From positions 1,330,501-1,394,500 of the forward strand of contig CP041667.1 of NCBI GenBank assembly GCA_007361935.1: 64,000 nt of DNA, in the 5' to 3' direction. The translations under genes and the position numbers were made by a program. How positions within the stretch are numbered: position 1 is the stretch's first letter; the number at the start of each line of letters is the position of its first letter. This stretch comes from Lachnospiraceae bacterium KGMB03038 (GTDB lineage: Bacteria; Bacillota; Clostridia; Lachnospirales; Lachnospiraceae). Below, one piece after another: positions 1 to 7,084 of this stretch. The notes below the pieces were generated by a model. That model saw only the letters and a list, made by a program, of their open reading frames with translations, did no database searches and had not been told where the DNA came from.

Positions 1-6
1 GCAAAA

Positions 7-1149
7 ATGAGGAAAAAGCGAAGAAACAGAAGGCGGAAAAGAGCTATTCTTCTTGCTTTTGAAGTCATTATTTTGGTAATGCTGCTGGGAACAGCATATG
101 TGATGGCTAAATACGATAAATTCCAAACGGTGGCGATAGACACAGAAGATATCGAGATCAACGAAGGGGCAGAGAAAGAGGGATATACAACGATCGCCCT
201 GTTTGGAGGAGACTCCAGAGACGGACAGCTGGAAGAAGGAACCCATGCGGATACTATGATCATTGTATCGATTGATAACCAGACAAAAGAGATACGGATG
301 GCATCCATTTACCGGGATACGCTTTTGCAGCAGATGGATCAAAAATATAATAAAGCGAATTATGCGTACTTTCACGGCGGTCCTAAGGAAGCGATCAATA
401 TGCTGAATAAAAATCTGGATCTGGATATTGAAGATTATGTGACCGTTGATTTTAAAGCTCTTGTCGATACCATCGATCTGCTGGGCGGAATAGATATTGA
501 GATCAAAGAAGAAGAAGTAGATGAGATCAATGAATATATGTGGGAAACCGCTGAGGTGGCAGGTACAGAACAGGATCTTATCAGTCATGCGGGAGAACAG
601 CATCTGGACGGTACGCAAGCTGTAACTTACGCCAGAATACGTTCCACGGCGGGAGGCGATTACACCAGGACGGAAAGACAGCGTCTGGTGGTCGAGAAGC
701 TGTTTGAAAGGGTCATCCATACAAATCTGGGAACGATCAACGAGATCATTGACACGGTATTCCCGCAGGTGTCTACCAGCTTTGGATTGAATGAGATCAT
801 AGGGCTGGCCGCCGGCATGACGGAGTATGAGCTTGGAGACAGTACAGGATTTCCTTTTGATAAAACAGACGGAATTACATACGAAAAGGCAGGCAGTGTA
901 GTGGTTCCGGTCGGGCTGAAGGAAAATGTAGAGCAGCTGCATGAATTTTTGTATCCGAAAGAGACGAAAACGGGAGTCTCTGATACAATCGAGCAGATTT
1001 CGAATGATATCTCTTATTTGACAGGTGTGGTCCGTACAGCTGATTATGATCAGACGGAAGAGGAAGGGACAGAAGAGACAGAGGATGGGGAGACGGATAC
1101 CTCCGATACGCCGGTTATTACAGAGAAGTCTGAAGAAGGATCGGAGTAA
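7..1149 (+). CDS. LytR-CpsA-Psr (LCP) family cell-wall ligase
   Basis: LCP proteins transfer undecaprenyl-linked glycopolymers (teichoic acid or capsule) onto peptidoglycan at the outer face of the membrane. The 380-residue protein starts with an Arg/Lys-rich cytoplasmic stretch (residues 2-12), has one membrane segment (about 13-34), then an extracellular LCP domain from about 58. Family motifs are visible: GGDSRDG near 67-73, the ADTMII strand, SIYRDT, and the late YARIR and DYTRTERQR segments that carry conserved Arg/Asp residues for pyrophosphate and lipid binding. The last 40 residues are Glu/Thr-rich and probably disordered. The start lies 6 bases inside the window, so the ribosome site is not visible and a slightly earlier start is possible. 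Family assignment is firm; the glycopolymer is unknown. Confidence 0.9.
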   Translation: MRKKRRNRRRKRAILLAFEVIILVMLLGTAYVMAKYDKFQTVAIDTEDIEINEGAEKEGYTTIALFGGDSRDGQLEEGTHADTMIIVSIDNQTKEIRMASIYRDTLLQQMDQKYNKANYAYFHGGPKEAINMLNKNLDLDIEDYVTVDFKALVDTIDLLGGIDIEIKEEEVDEINEYMWETAEVAGTEQDLISHAGEQHLDGTQAVTYARIRSTAGGDYTRTERQRLVVEKLFERVIHTNLGTINEIIDTVFPQVSTSFGLNEIIGLAAGMTEYELGDSTGFPFDKTDGITYEKAGSVVVPVGLKENVEQLHEFLYPKETKTGVSDTIEQISNDISYLTGVVRTADYDQTEEEGTEETEDGETDTSDTPVITEKSEEGSE

Positions 1150-1162
1150 GACGAGTAAAATT

Positions 1163-1191
1163 TTGTAAAATTCCGTCATATATGGTAAAAT
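1163..1191 (+). promoter_or_regulatory. Sigma-A-type promoter before the cohesin-like gene
   Basis: TTGTAA (1163-1168), 17-base spacer, TAAAAT (1186-1191). It gives a leader of about 35 nt before the gene starting at 1235. Seen in sequence only. Confidence 0.5.
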
Positions 1192-1234
1192 AACGTATTA
1201 TGTAAAAGATTCACGGAAGAAAGAGGAAAAAACC

Positions 1235-2809
1235 ATGAAGATAATCAAAAAAATCGGTATTATGTTTATGAGCCTATGTCTGTGTATCCCATGCTTTTCT
1301 ATGGTGGCTCACGCGGAAGACGGACGGATCTCTTTTACAGATCCGCAGACAACGGTAGGCGCTATGGTAGAGGTGACCTGCGCGGTAAGGTCTACTTCCG
1401 GAAATGTAGGAGATGTAGAAATCAGTCTGACCTATGACAGTTCATATCTAAGGTTTGATTCGGGAGACGGCGTGACCGCGGACGGTGATGGAGCCTTAAC
1501 ATACAGTGGATCTGGAAGTTCATCGGAGCTTACATTTACTATGACCTTCCAGGCCCTGCAGGAAGGAACGACAGAGATCGGGATTTCCAGCGCGACGGTT
1601 TCTTCTGATGACGGCTCCACATTGACCATGACTGAGGGGCAGTCTGCGGTGGAGATCGGGGAAGGAGATCCGTCCCTGATCACAGAAGGTTCATCCACAT
1701 CGTCTTCCAGCGCGGAGGATGTCCAGGTGGAAGTAAACGGGACAACCTATACGCTGACAGATGAGTTTGCAGATGCGGACATTCCAAGCGGCTATGCCAG
1801 GACTCAGGTGGAACTGGACGGGCAGCAGCGTCAGATGGTGACAAATGAGACCAGCGGGGCGACTCTTGGGTATCTGCTGGATTCCGAGGGAACAGGAGAC
1901 TTCTTCCTGTACTCGCAGGACAACGCGACTTTTTCTCCTTATGAAGAGATTACGATATCTGATACGACTTCGATCATCGTGTTGAGCGATACTTCTCAGG
2001 TGAATCTTCCTTCTACCTATCAGGAGGCAAATCTGACTCTGAATGGGAAGGATTTCCCGGTGTGGCAGGATACCACACGGGATGGTTTTTATGTATTGTA
2101 CGCTATGAACAGCAATGGCGAGACCGGATATTACCAGTATGATCAGCCGGAGAATACTTATCAGCGGTTCCAGGTGTCAGACGGGGCGGACAGCTCCCAG
2201 GATCAGGGCGACTCTTCTTCACTGCTGGGCAGACTGAGAAATTTTGTAAATGATCATTTTAGTCTGCTGTTTATTCTTGGCGGCCTGGCGGCGCTGATCA
2301 TTTTGATCATTTTGATCGTGATTGCTGTAAAACTGCATAATCGGAACGCGGAAATCGATGAGCTGTATGATGAGTACGGCATTGATCTGGAAGAGGAAGA
2401 GCCGGCCAAACCAGCGGTGAAAGAAAAAAAATCCAGATTCGGACGGCGGGCCAAGGAAGATGAAGACGACTTTGATGACTTTGGCGAGGAGGATTTTGAA
2501 GAAGCGGATTTTGAAGAAGATGATTTTGCAGAGTCGGATTACGCGGAAACCGATTTCGATGAAGATGATTATGATGAATTTGATGAAGATGACTTTGGCG
2601 AGCCAGATCTGGATGACGATCTGTCGGATCTGGACTATGATGAAGGAGCCGGAGCATACGAAGACGAGATGGGTTATACGGGCAAAGGACTTGCGGATGA
2701 ACTTCCAATTGATGATCTGGATGAACTGCTTGGAGAGAGGCCAAGAAAGAAACGGGGTCATATGGAAGACGATGATACCTTTAAAGTAGATTTTGTGGAT
2801 CTTGATTAG
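1235..2809 (+). CDS. Secreted cohesin-like domain protein with one membrane anchor and acidic cytoplasmic tail
   Basis: The 524-residue protein has a signal peptide (cleavage probably after AHA, residue 27). Residues about 30-140 look like a cohesin/CARDB-type beta-sandwich (a VEVTCAV strand, then LTYDSSYLRF, typical of cohesin-like folds). A second extracellular region (165-320) has repeated beta-strand character. One hydrophobic segment lies at about 342-367, followed by a basic stop-transfer patch and a tail of about 155 residues dominated by Asp/Glu with DDF/EDDF-like repeats. A promoter lies just upstream (1163-1191) and a terminator follows at 2854. Start ATG has an AGAGG-type site. A secreted domain with a charged cytoplasmic tail suggests a surface sensor or a scaffold attached to cytoplasmic partners, but no function can be assigned. 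The cohesin resemblance is by strand pattern only. Confidence 0.7.
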   Translation: MKIIKKIGIMFMSLCLCIPCFSMVAHAEDGRISFTDPQTTVGAMVEVTCAVRSTSGNVGDVEISLTYDSSYLRFDSGDGVTADGDGALTYSGSGSSSELTFTMTFQALQEGTTEIGISSATVSSDDGSTLTMTEGQSAVEIGEGDPSLITEGSSTSSSSAEDVQVEVNGTTYTLTDEFADADIPSGYARTQVELDGQQRQMVTNETSGATLGYLLDSEGTGDFFLYSQDNATFSPYEEITISDTTSIIVLSDTSQVNLPSTYQEANLTLNGKDFPVWQDTTRDGFYVLYAMNSNGETGYYQYDQPENTYQRFQVSDGADSSQDQGDSSSLLGRLRNFVNDHFSLLFILGGLAALIILIILIVIAVKLHNRNAEIDELYDEYGIDLEEEEPAKPAVKEKKSRFGRRAKEDEDDFDDFGEEDFEEADFEEDDFAESDYAETDFDEDDYDEFDEDDFGEPDLDDDLSDLDYDEGAGAYEDEMGYTGKGLADELPIDDLDELLGERPRKKRGHMEDDDTFKVDFVDLD

Positions 2810-2853
2810 GCGGCTTATAGGTATGAGAATCAGAGAAATATGAGGAAAGCGTG

Positions 2854-2895
2854 TGCGGGAGGCCGGAAAATACTGGCGTCCCGCATATATTTTTT
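2854..2895 (+). terminator. Rho-independent terminator
   Basis: TGCGGGA-GCC stem (2854-2863) pairs with GGC-TCCCGCA (2875-2885) with one mismatch and is followed by a T-rich run. It closes the cohesin-like gene and argues against starting the next gene at the upstream ATG 2840, which would put this hairpin inside the coding region. Confidence 0.65.
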
Positions 2896-2953
2896 GCAGA
2901 GCTTCCTTTATGGAAAGGGAGTTCTAAAAAATAGCCTGGAAGCGGAGGGAAAA

Positions 2954-3547
2954 ATGAAAGAGCAAAAGAGAGCGAAAAGGATTTTGAAAATCACTGCCGC
3001 CTTTTTCCTTTTTTTTCACTGGACAGTTTTTTCACTGGTATTTCGCTGGCCTGTAACCAAGTGGAAAAAATCGGAATATGACTGCGCGGTGGTCTGCGGA
3101 TATCCTGCTGATCGAGACGGAAAGCCCTCGAAGATCATGCGGACTCGTGTAGAGAAAGCGGCAGAACTGTGGAAGGATGGAAAAGTAAAAAAATTGTTGT
3201 TCTCAGGAGGAGCAGTATTTAATTCTTTCAAAGAAGCAGAAGTAATGAAAAAATACGCGGAAGAATTAGGAGTGAAAGAGGCGTATATCCTGACGGAAGA
3301 CCAGGCGGTCAGCACTTATCATAACATGATGTACGCCAGAGAAATCATGGAACAAAATGGTCTGAGAAGCTGTGCGGTGGTGACAAACCGATGGCATCTG
3401 CGCAAGGCCGATCATTACGCAAGAAAATTTGGAATGGATTATGTAATGTGTCCGGCCAGGAATGGAGAGCGGTGGATAAACGCGCTGTATCGCTGGATCA
3501 GTACGAATGTGCATATGTATATGAATCTGTATCGGGGGTATTACTGA
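2954..3547 (+). CDS. YdcF/SanA-like DUF218 membrane protein
   Basis: The 197-residue protein has one N-terminal membrane segment (about 12-34) and then a DUF218 domain. Visible family features are the CAVVCGYPADRDG strand-loop, the RVEKAAELWKDGKV helix, LLFSGGAV, and VVTNRWHLRKA near the C-terminus. DUF218 proteins (YdcF, SanA, ElyC) act in envelope integrity or bind nucleotides; the precise reaction is not settled. ATG 2954 is chosen because GGAGGG sits 5 bases upstream and because the longer frame from 2840 runs through a terminator hairpin. The gene converges on feoB, with a perfect 49-base palindrome in between. Confidence 0.8.
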   Translation: MKEQKRAKRILKITAAFFLFFHWTVFSLVFRWPVTKWKKSEYDCAVVCGYPADRDGKPSKIMRTRVEKAAELWKDGKVKKLLFSGGAVFNSFKEAEVMKKYAEELGVKEAYILTEDQAVSTYHNMMYAREIMEQNGLRSCAVVTNRWHLRKADHYARKFGMDYVMCPARNGERWINALYRWISTNVHMYMNLYRGYY

Positions 3548-3615
3548 TTAAATTGGGGACGTAGTAAAATTCAATTTTACTACGTCCCCAATTTAATAAT
3601 GCCCTGTACCCAATT
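3548..3615. repeat. Palindromic intergenic repeat, copy 1 (GGACGTAG subtype); bidirectional terminator
   Basis: Two perfect 24-base arms (3548-3571 and 3573-3596) are separated by one base, followed by the family tag ATGCCCTGTACCCAATT, which runs into the feoB stop codon. It lies between convergent genes, so it probably terminates both. Related copies are at 44989, 45216, 54947 and 57661. Confidence 0.85.
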
Positions 3616-5656
3616 AGAACAAAAGCCCGATATGATACACAATGCAGCTCATTCCCCAGGCTGCCAGCAGCTGGAATGAGATGATGCCGATGGTCTGTTT
3701 CCAGCTCCCCAATTCCCGGTGAATAGTTGCGATGGTAGCTGTGCACGGAATGTACAGCAGGCAGAAGACCATCAGCGCATAGGCGTTTGCGGGTCCAAAG
3801 CCCATGGTGGCAAGTATGGCGGACAGCGCTCCCATGCCCTGGTCGGTGGCGATGTTTTGGATACCGAATAAGACGCCGCAGCTGGATACTACCACTTCTT
3901 TGGCGGCTATGCCGGCGATGAGAGCTACAATGATCTGCCAGTAGCCAAGACCCGCCGGGCGGAACAGGGGAACTGCCACCCGTCCGATCACAGCGCCAAA
4001 GCTTTCGCTGATATCGGTGACATATCCCTGCGGACCAAAGTTTAGGATGATCCACATGATGACGGAGGCGACAAAAATGACGGTTCCGGCGCGGGTCAGA
4101 TAATCTTTTACTTTCTCCCAAACATAGATGCCGATGGTCCTGGCATTGGGAGATTTGTATTCGGGCAGTTCGATCAGAAGGGCGTGTTCTGCCCGGCTTC
4201 CATCTATCTTTGAGATGATAAAAGCTGTGGTGATCGCCACGACAATTCCAAGCAGGTACATAGAATAACATACGATCATGGCATATTTTCCAAAAAACAT
4301 AGAGGAAAACAGTACATAGATCGGAAGTCTGGCGCTGCAGGACATAAACGGGGTGATCAAAATAGTCTTGAACCGGTCTTTGTTATGTTCCAGGGTCCGT
4401 GAGGCCATGACAGCCGGCACGGAACAGCCAAATCCTACCAGCAGGGGAAGGAAGGCGCGGCCTGAAAGCCCCAGGCGACTCATGATATCATCCATGACGA
4501 AAGCGACTCTGGCCATGTATCCGCTGTCTTCCAATAAGGCGAGAGCCAGAAATAAGATGAAAATGTTGGGCAGGAAGGTTAAGATTCCGCCTACGCCGGC
4601 GATCACGCCGTCCACCACCAGAGAAGTTAGAAGAGGACTTGTGTGAACGGCGGCAAGGCCGTCTGCCGCGGCGCCTGAGAACAGCTCCAGCACAGTCTCG
4701 AAATATCCCTTCAGCCAGTCTCCGACAGTAAAGGTAAAGAAAAACACCAGCGCCATGATAAGCAGAAAAATTGGCAGGCCCAGCCAGCGGCTGGTCAGAT
4801 ACCGGTCGATCTTGTCGGTGGAAGCTTCTTTTTTGCTTTTGTTTACCAGGACTTCTCCGATCACTTCTTCGATAAAGTCATATTTCTGATTGATAATGTC
4901 TTTCTCATAGCTGCGGTCAATGATTCCGGACAGTTCCAAAGGATAGGCCTGGGAAATGTTTTTGTCGCCCTCCAATAATTTGATGGCGTACCAGCGCTTG
5001 TTTTCCAGGCTGGGATACTGATCTTCCAGCAGATGCATGAGCTGGTCGATCTTATCCTCAATGTAGTCTTCATAGACCATGGCATATTCTTCGTGATGAT
5101 TATGCGGATGGGAAGAATGTTTGTCCTTGTGATGATGGATGAAGGGGCCCTGGCTCTGATATTCTGTATGATGAGCAACAGCGTGCATCAGAATAGAAAG
5201 ACCGGTCTTCTTCCGGGCGGAGACTGGAATGGCCGGAACTCCCAGCATCTCCGGAAGCCGGTGAAGATCGATCTCCATTCCCCGTTCCTCTACAATATCC
5301 ATCATATTTAAAGCGAGGACCACAGGTTTCCCCAGTTCGATCAATTGGAGCGTCAAGTACAGGCTGCGCTCCAGGCAGGAGGCGTCTGCCACATTGACGA
5401 TCACGTCTACCTCTCCGCTCATGATACATTCTCTGGCCACCGTTTCCTCCATAGTGTAAGAGGTCAGGCTGTAGGTGCCGGGAAGGTCGATCAGTTTAAA
5501 TCCCTGTCCCTGGTAAGTGGTCCGCCCCTCCTTTTTCTCTACGGTGACGCCAGGCCAGTTTCCCACTTTTAGATTGGCCCCGGTAAATGCGTTAAATAAT
5601 GTGGTTTTTCCGCAGTTTGGATTACCGATAAATCCAACGGTGATTTCCTTTCCCAT
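3614..5656 (-). CDS. feoB: Ferrous iron transporter B (GTP-gated Fe2+ permease)
   Basis: FeoB imports Fe2+ across the cytoplasmic membrane. The 680-residue protein has an N-terminal G domain with G1 (GNPNCGKT, near 11-18), G3 (DLPGTYSL) and G4 (NMMD), then a GDI-like helical region and about ten membrane segments from residue 290 onwards. The gate motif GFGCSVPAV is present, as is a second Nucleoside_recog/Gate-type repeat. An unusual feature is a His-rich insert at about residues 174-190 (HHHKDKH, HPHNHHE) between G domain and helical region, likely metal-binding. It is 3 bases downstream of feoA, so the two form one operon. Full length for the family. Confidence 0.97.
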   Translation of the reverse strand: MGKEITVGFIGNPNCGKTTLFNAFTGANLKVGNWPGVTVEKKEGRTTYQGQGFKLIDLPGTYSLTSYTMEETVARECIMSGEVDVIVNVADASCLERSLYLTLQLIELGKPVVLALNMMDIVEERGMEIDLHRLPEMLGVPAIPVSARKKTGLSILMHAVAHHTEYQSQGPFIHHHKDKHSSHPHNHHEEYAMVYEDYIEDKIDQLMHLLEDQYPSLENKRWYAIKLLEGDKNISQAYPLELSGIIDRSYEKDIINQKYDFIEEVIGEVLVNKSKKEASTDKIDRYLTSRWLGLPIFLLIMALVFFFTFTVGDWLKGYFETVLELFSGAAADGLAAVHTSPLLTSLVVDGVIAGVGGILTFLPNIFILFLALALLEDSGYMARVAFVMDDIMSRLGLSGRAFLPLLVGFGCSVPAVMASRTLEHNKDRFKTILITPFMSCSARLPIYVLFSSMFFGKYAMIVCYSMYLLGIVVAITTAFIISKIDGSRAEHALLIELPEYKSPNARTIGIYVWEKVKDYLTRAGTVIFVASVIMWIILNFGPQGYVTDISESFGAVIGRVAVPLFRPAGLGYWQIIVALIAGIAAKEVVVSSCGVLFGIQNIATDQGMGALSAILATMGFGPANAYALMVFCLLYIPCTATIATIHRELGSWKQTIGIISFQLLAAWGMSCIVYHIGLLF

Positions 5657-5659
5657 TGT

Positions 5660-5890
5660 CTAAACCTCCCCAACTTCAATATGATCCGCGATCCGTTTCC
5701 CGAGAGCGAACCGGGCGCCCCGGAATTTGGCGGTTAGAGAGCCTTTTTTATCATTGTTTAATATGGTGACCAGAGTCCCTTCCGTAAGGCCAAGGGCCTC
5801 CAGCCGGCGTTCCACTTTCAGATCAATATCAATGGAAAGAACGCGGTAGGTTTTATTGTTTTGTCCTTCTTTTAGCGTCATGTCATACAC
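5660..5890 (-). CDS. feoA: FeoA family ferrous iron transport accessory protein
   Basis: FeoA is a small cytoplasmic SH3-like protein needed for FeoB activity. The 76-residue sequence shows the usual pattern: an N-terminal strand, LGLTEGTLVTILNN, then GARFALGKRIADHIEV near the end, matching the common FeoA 'G..IALG...A..I.V' finish. It is the first gene of the feoAB operon, with a promoter at 5935-5963 and a Fur-like box over the probable start site. A Fur-family regulator is encoded at 52783 in the same window and is the obvious candidate repressor (inference). Confidence 0.93.
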   Translation of the reverse strand: MYDMTLKEGQNNKTYRVLSIDIDLKVERRLEALGLTEGTLVTILNNDKKGSLTAKFRGARFALGKRIADHIEVGEV

Positions 5891-5916
5891 CTCTGTCCAT
5901 TTTTCTCTTGTGTTTT

Positions 5917-5963
5917 CGATAATAATTCTCTATAATAATAGCATTATTTGACACATCTGACAA
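5917..5963 (-). promoter_or_regulatory. feoAB promoter with Fur-like box
   Basis: Read on the minus strand: -35 TTGTCA (5963-5958), 17-base spacer, -10 TATTAT (5940-5935). The plus-strand sequence CGATAATAATTCTCT (5917-5931) matches 12 of 15 positions of the 7-1-7 Fur box TGATAATNATTATCA and covers the expected start site, which fits iron-dependent repression. Confidence 0.6.
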
Positions 5964-5976
5964 TGTGAAGTATCCT
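5948..5976 (+). promoter_or_regulatory. Candidate promoter for the CmpB-type gene
   Basis: TTGACA (5948-5953), 17-base spacer, TATCCT (5971-5976), about 43 bases before the ATG at 6019. It overlaps the divergent feoAB promoter, so iron control could affect both directions (inference). Confidence 0.4.
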
Positions 5977-6018
5977 TGACAATGCGATCTGTTAATGGAA
6001 GGATGCCGAGGTGGAGAT

Positions 6019-6816
6019 ATGAAGATGGAAATCTACTATTTTTTACTGTCGTTTTTCGTATATGGATTTCTTGGATGGTGTACAGAAGTAGCGTTTGCGG
6101 CTGTTAAGACAGGAAGATTTGTAAACAGGGGATTCCTAAACGGGCCCATCTGTCCAGTCTATGGGGTCGGAGTCGGGATGGTGGTATGGATTCTCGCCCC
6201 GCTGGAAGATTATCTGATCCCGCTGTATATGGCTTCTGCGCTCCTGGTGACTTTGCTGGAGTGGATGACAGGCGTGATCCTGGATCGGATCTTTCATCAT
6301 AAATGGTGGGATTATTCCGATCAGCCATTGAATATCGGCGGCTATGTATGTCTTCCATTTTCGCTGGTCTGGGGAGTCGGATGTGTAGTGATCATGAAGA
6401 TCATCCATCCAGTGGTTCGGAAAGGGATGGAATTTCTGCCCGTCCCTCTGGGGATCGCGCTTCTGGTTCTTTTAGGAGCGGCGCTGGCGGCTGATCTGTC
6501 TGTGACAGTCTCCGCGATCCTGAAGCTGAACCGCCAGCTGGAAGCTATGGAAAAGGTGGCGGAAGAACTGAGGGAGCTGTCAGATAAAGTGGGAAGCAAT
6601 ATCTACGAAAATGTGACCGATGCGATAGAAAAGCAGGAAGAAGGGCGGAAACGCCTGGAAGAAGCGATGCGCAAACTTCGGATCAGATACGAGGAGCTGT
6701 CTCTTCCTAAGACCAGAGTCAGCGCCAGACTTTTAAAGGCATTCCCGAAAATGGAGTCCAGAAACCACAAAGATATGCTGGAAGAAATCCGAAGACGGAT
6801 GAAAAACAAAAGATAG
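6019..6816 (+). CDS. CmpB-type putative ABC-transporter membrane protein (PF06541 family)
   Basis: The 265-residue protein begins with MKMEIYYFLLSFFVYGFLGW, the characteristic N-terminus of the family once called DUF1113, and has about five membrane segments up to residue 175. The conserved GPICPVYG and WWDYS motifs are present. The last 90 residues are a charged helical, coiled-coil-like tail (ELRELSDKVG through RMKNKR) predicted to be cytoplasmic. Function in the family is unproven despite the transporter name. ATG 6019 is chosen over the in-frame ATG 5995 because AGGTGGAG lies just upstream of 6019. A weak hairpin follows at 6828. Confidence 0.8.
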   Translation: MKMEIYYFLLSFFVYGFLGWCTEVAFAAVKTGRFVNRGFLNGPICPVYGVGVGMVVWILAPLEDYLIPLYMASALLVTLLEWMTGVILDRIFHHKWWDYSDQPLNIGGYVCLPFSLVWGVGCVVIMKIIHPVVRKGMEFLPVPLGIALLVLLGAALAADLSVTVSAILKLNRQLEAMEKVAEELRELSDKVGSNIYENVTDAIEKQEEGRKRLEEAMRKLRIRYEELSLPKTRVSARLLKAFPKMESRNHKDMLEEIRRRMKNKR

Positions 6817-6827
6817 AATCAATCCAA

Positions 6828-6862
6828 AGAGGGGACTTTCCAAAAGAAAGCCCCCTCTTCTA
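6828..6862 (+). terminator. Probable rho-independent terminator
   Basis: AGAGGGGACTTTC (6828-6840) pairs with GAAAGCCCCCTCT (6846-6858) with one mismatch across a CAAAA loop. The T tract after it is short. Confidence 0.55.
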
Positions 6863-6891
6863 TTGACAAACGTTTGAAATCCATTTATGAT
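6863..6891 (+). promoter_or_regulatory. Promoter of the surface-protein gene
   Basis: TTGACA (6863-6868), 17-base spacer, TATGAT (6886-6891). Transcription would start near 6898, leaving an untranslated leader of about 187 nt before ATG 7085. Confidence 0.65.
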
Positions 6892-6897
6892 AATAGC

Positions 6898-7084
6898 ACT
6901 CGTCTAAGAAATTTATTCAATTCTTTTTTTCACGGGGTATCCCCAGAGGGAGTCGTCATCCCTGATTTCCAAAGCGAGCAGTCAGAGAAAGAAAGGGGGC
7001 ATAGTTTTTCGTCAGTAACTATCAGGTCATGAGAAGAGACTGACGGCAGGATCCGTCTGTCTCAAAATGGAGAAAGGAGAACAT
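6898..7084 (+). promoter_or_regulatory. Structured 5' leader with mutually exclusive hairpins, no known riboswitch recognised
   Basis: Three pairings can be drawn. A: ATAGTT (7001-7006) with AACTAT (7017-7022). B: CGTCAGT (7010-7016) with ACTGACG (7039-7045). C: AGACTGACGG (7037-7046) with CCGTCTGTCT (7053-7062), one mismatch. B uses the loop of A and the 5' arm of C, so B and C exclude each other. Hairpin C ends 10 bases before the ribosome site AAAGGAGA (7073-7080), so it could gate translation. Two smaller hairpins (GGGG/CCCC near 6934-6944; GGGA/TCCC at 6948-6962) lie upstream. I compared it by eye with c-di-GMP, TPP, SAM, lysine, T-box and THF leaders and found no match. Confidence 0.45.

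Noticed and set aside
2840..2953. Upstream extension of the DUF218 gene
   Set aside because: It crosses a terminator hairpin and lacks a ribosome site.
6898..7084. c-di-GMP, TPP, SAM or T-box riboswitch in the surface protein leader
   Set aside because: Key conserved sequences of those classes are not present, so only an unnamed structured leader is reported.
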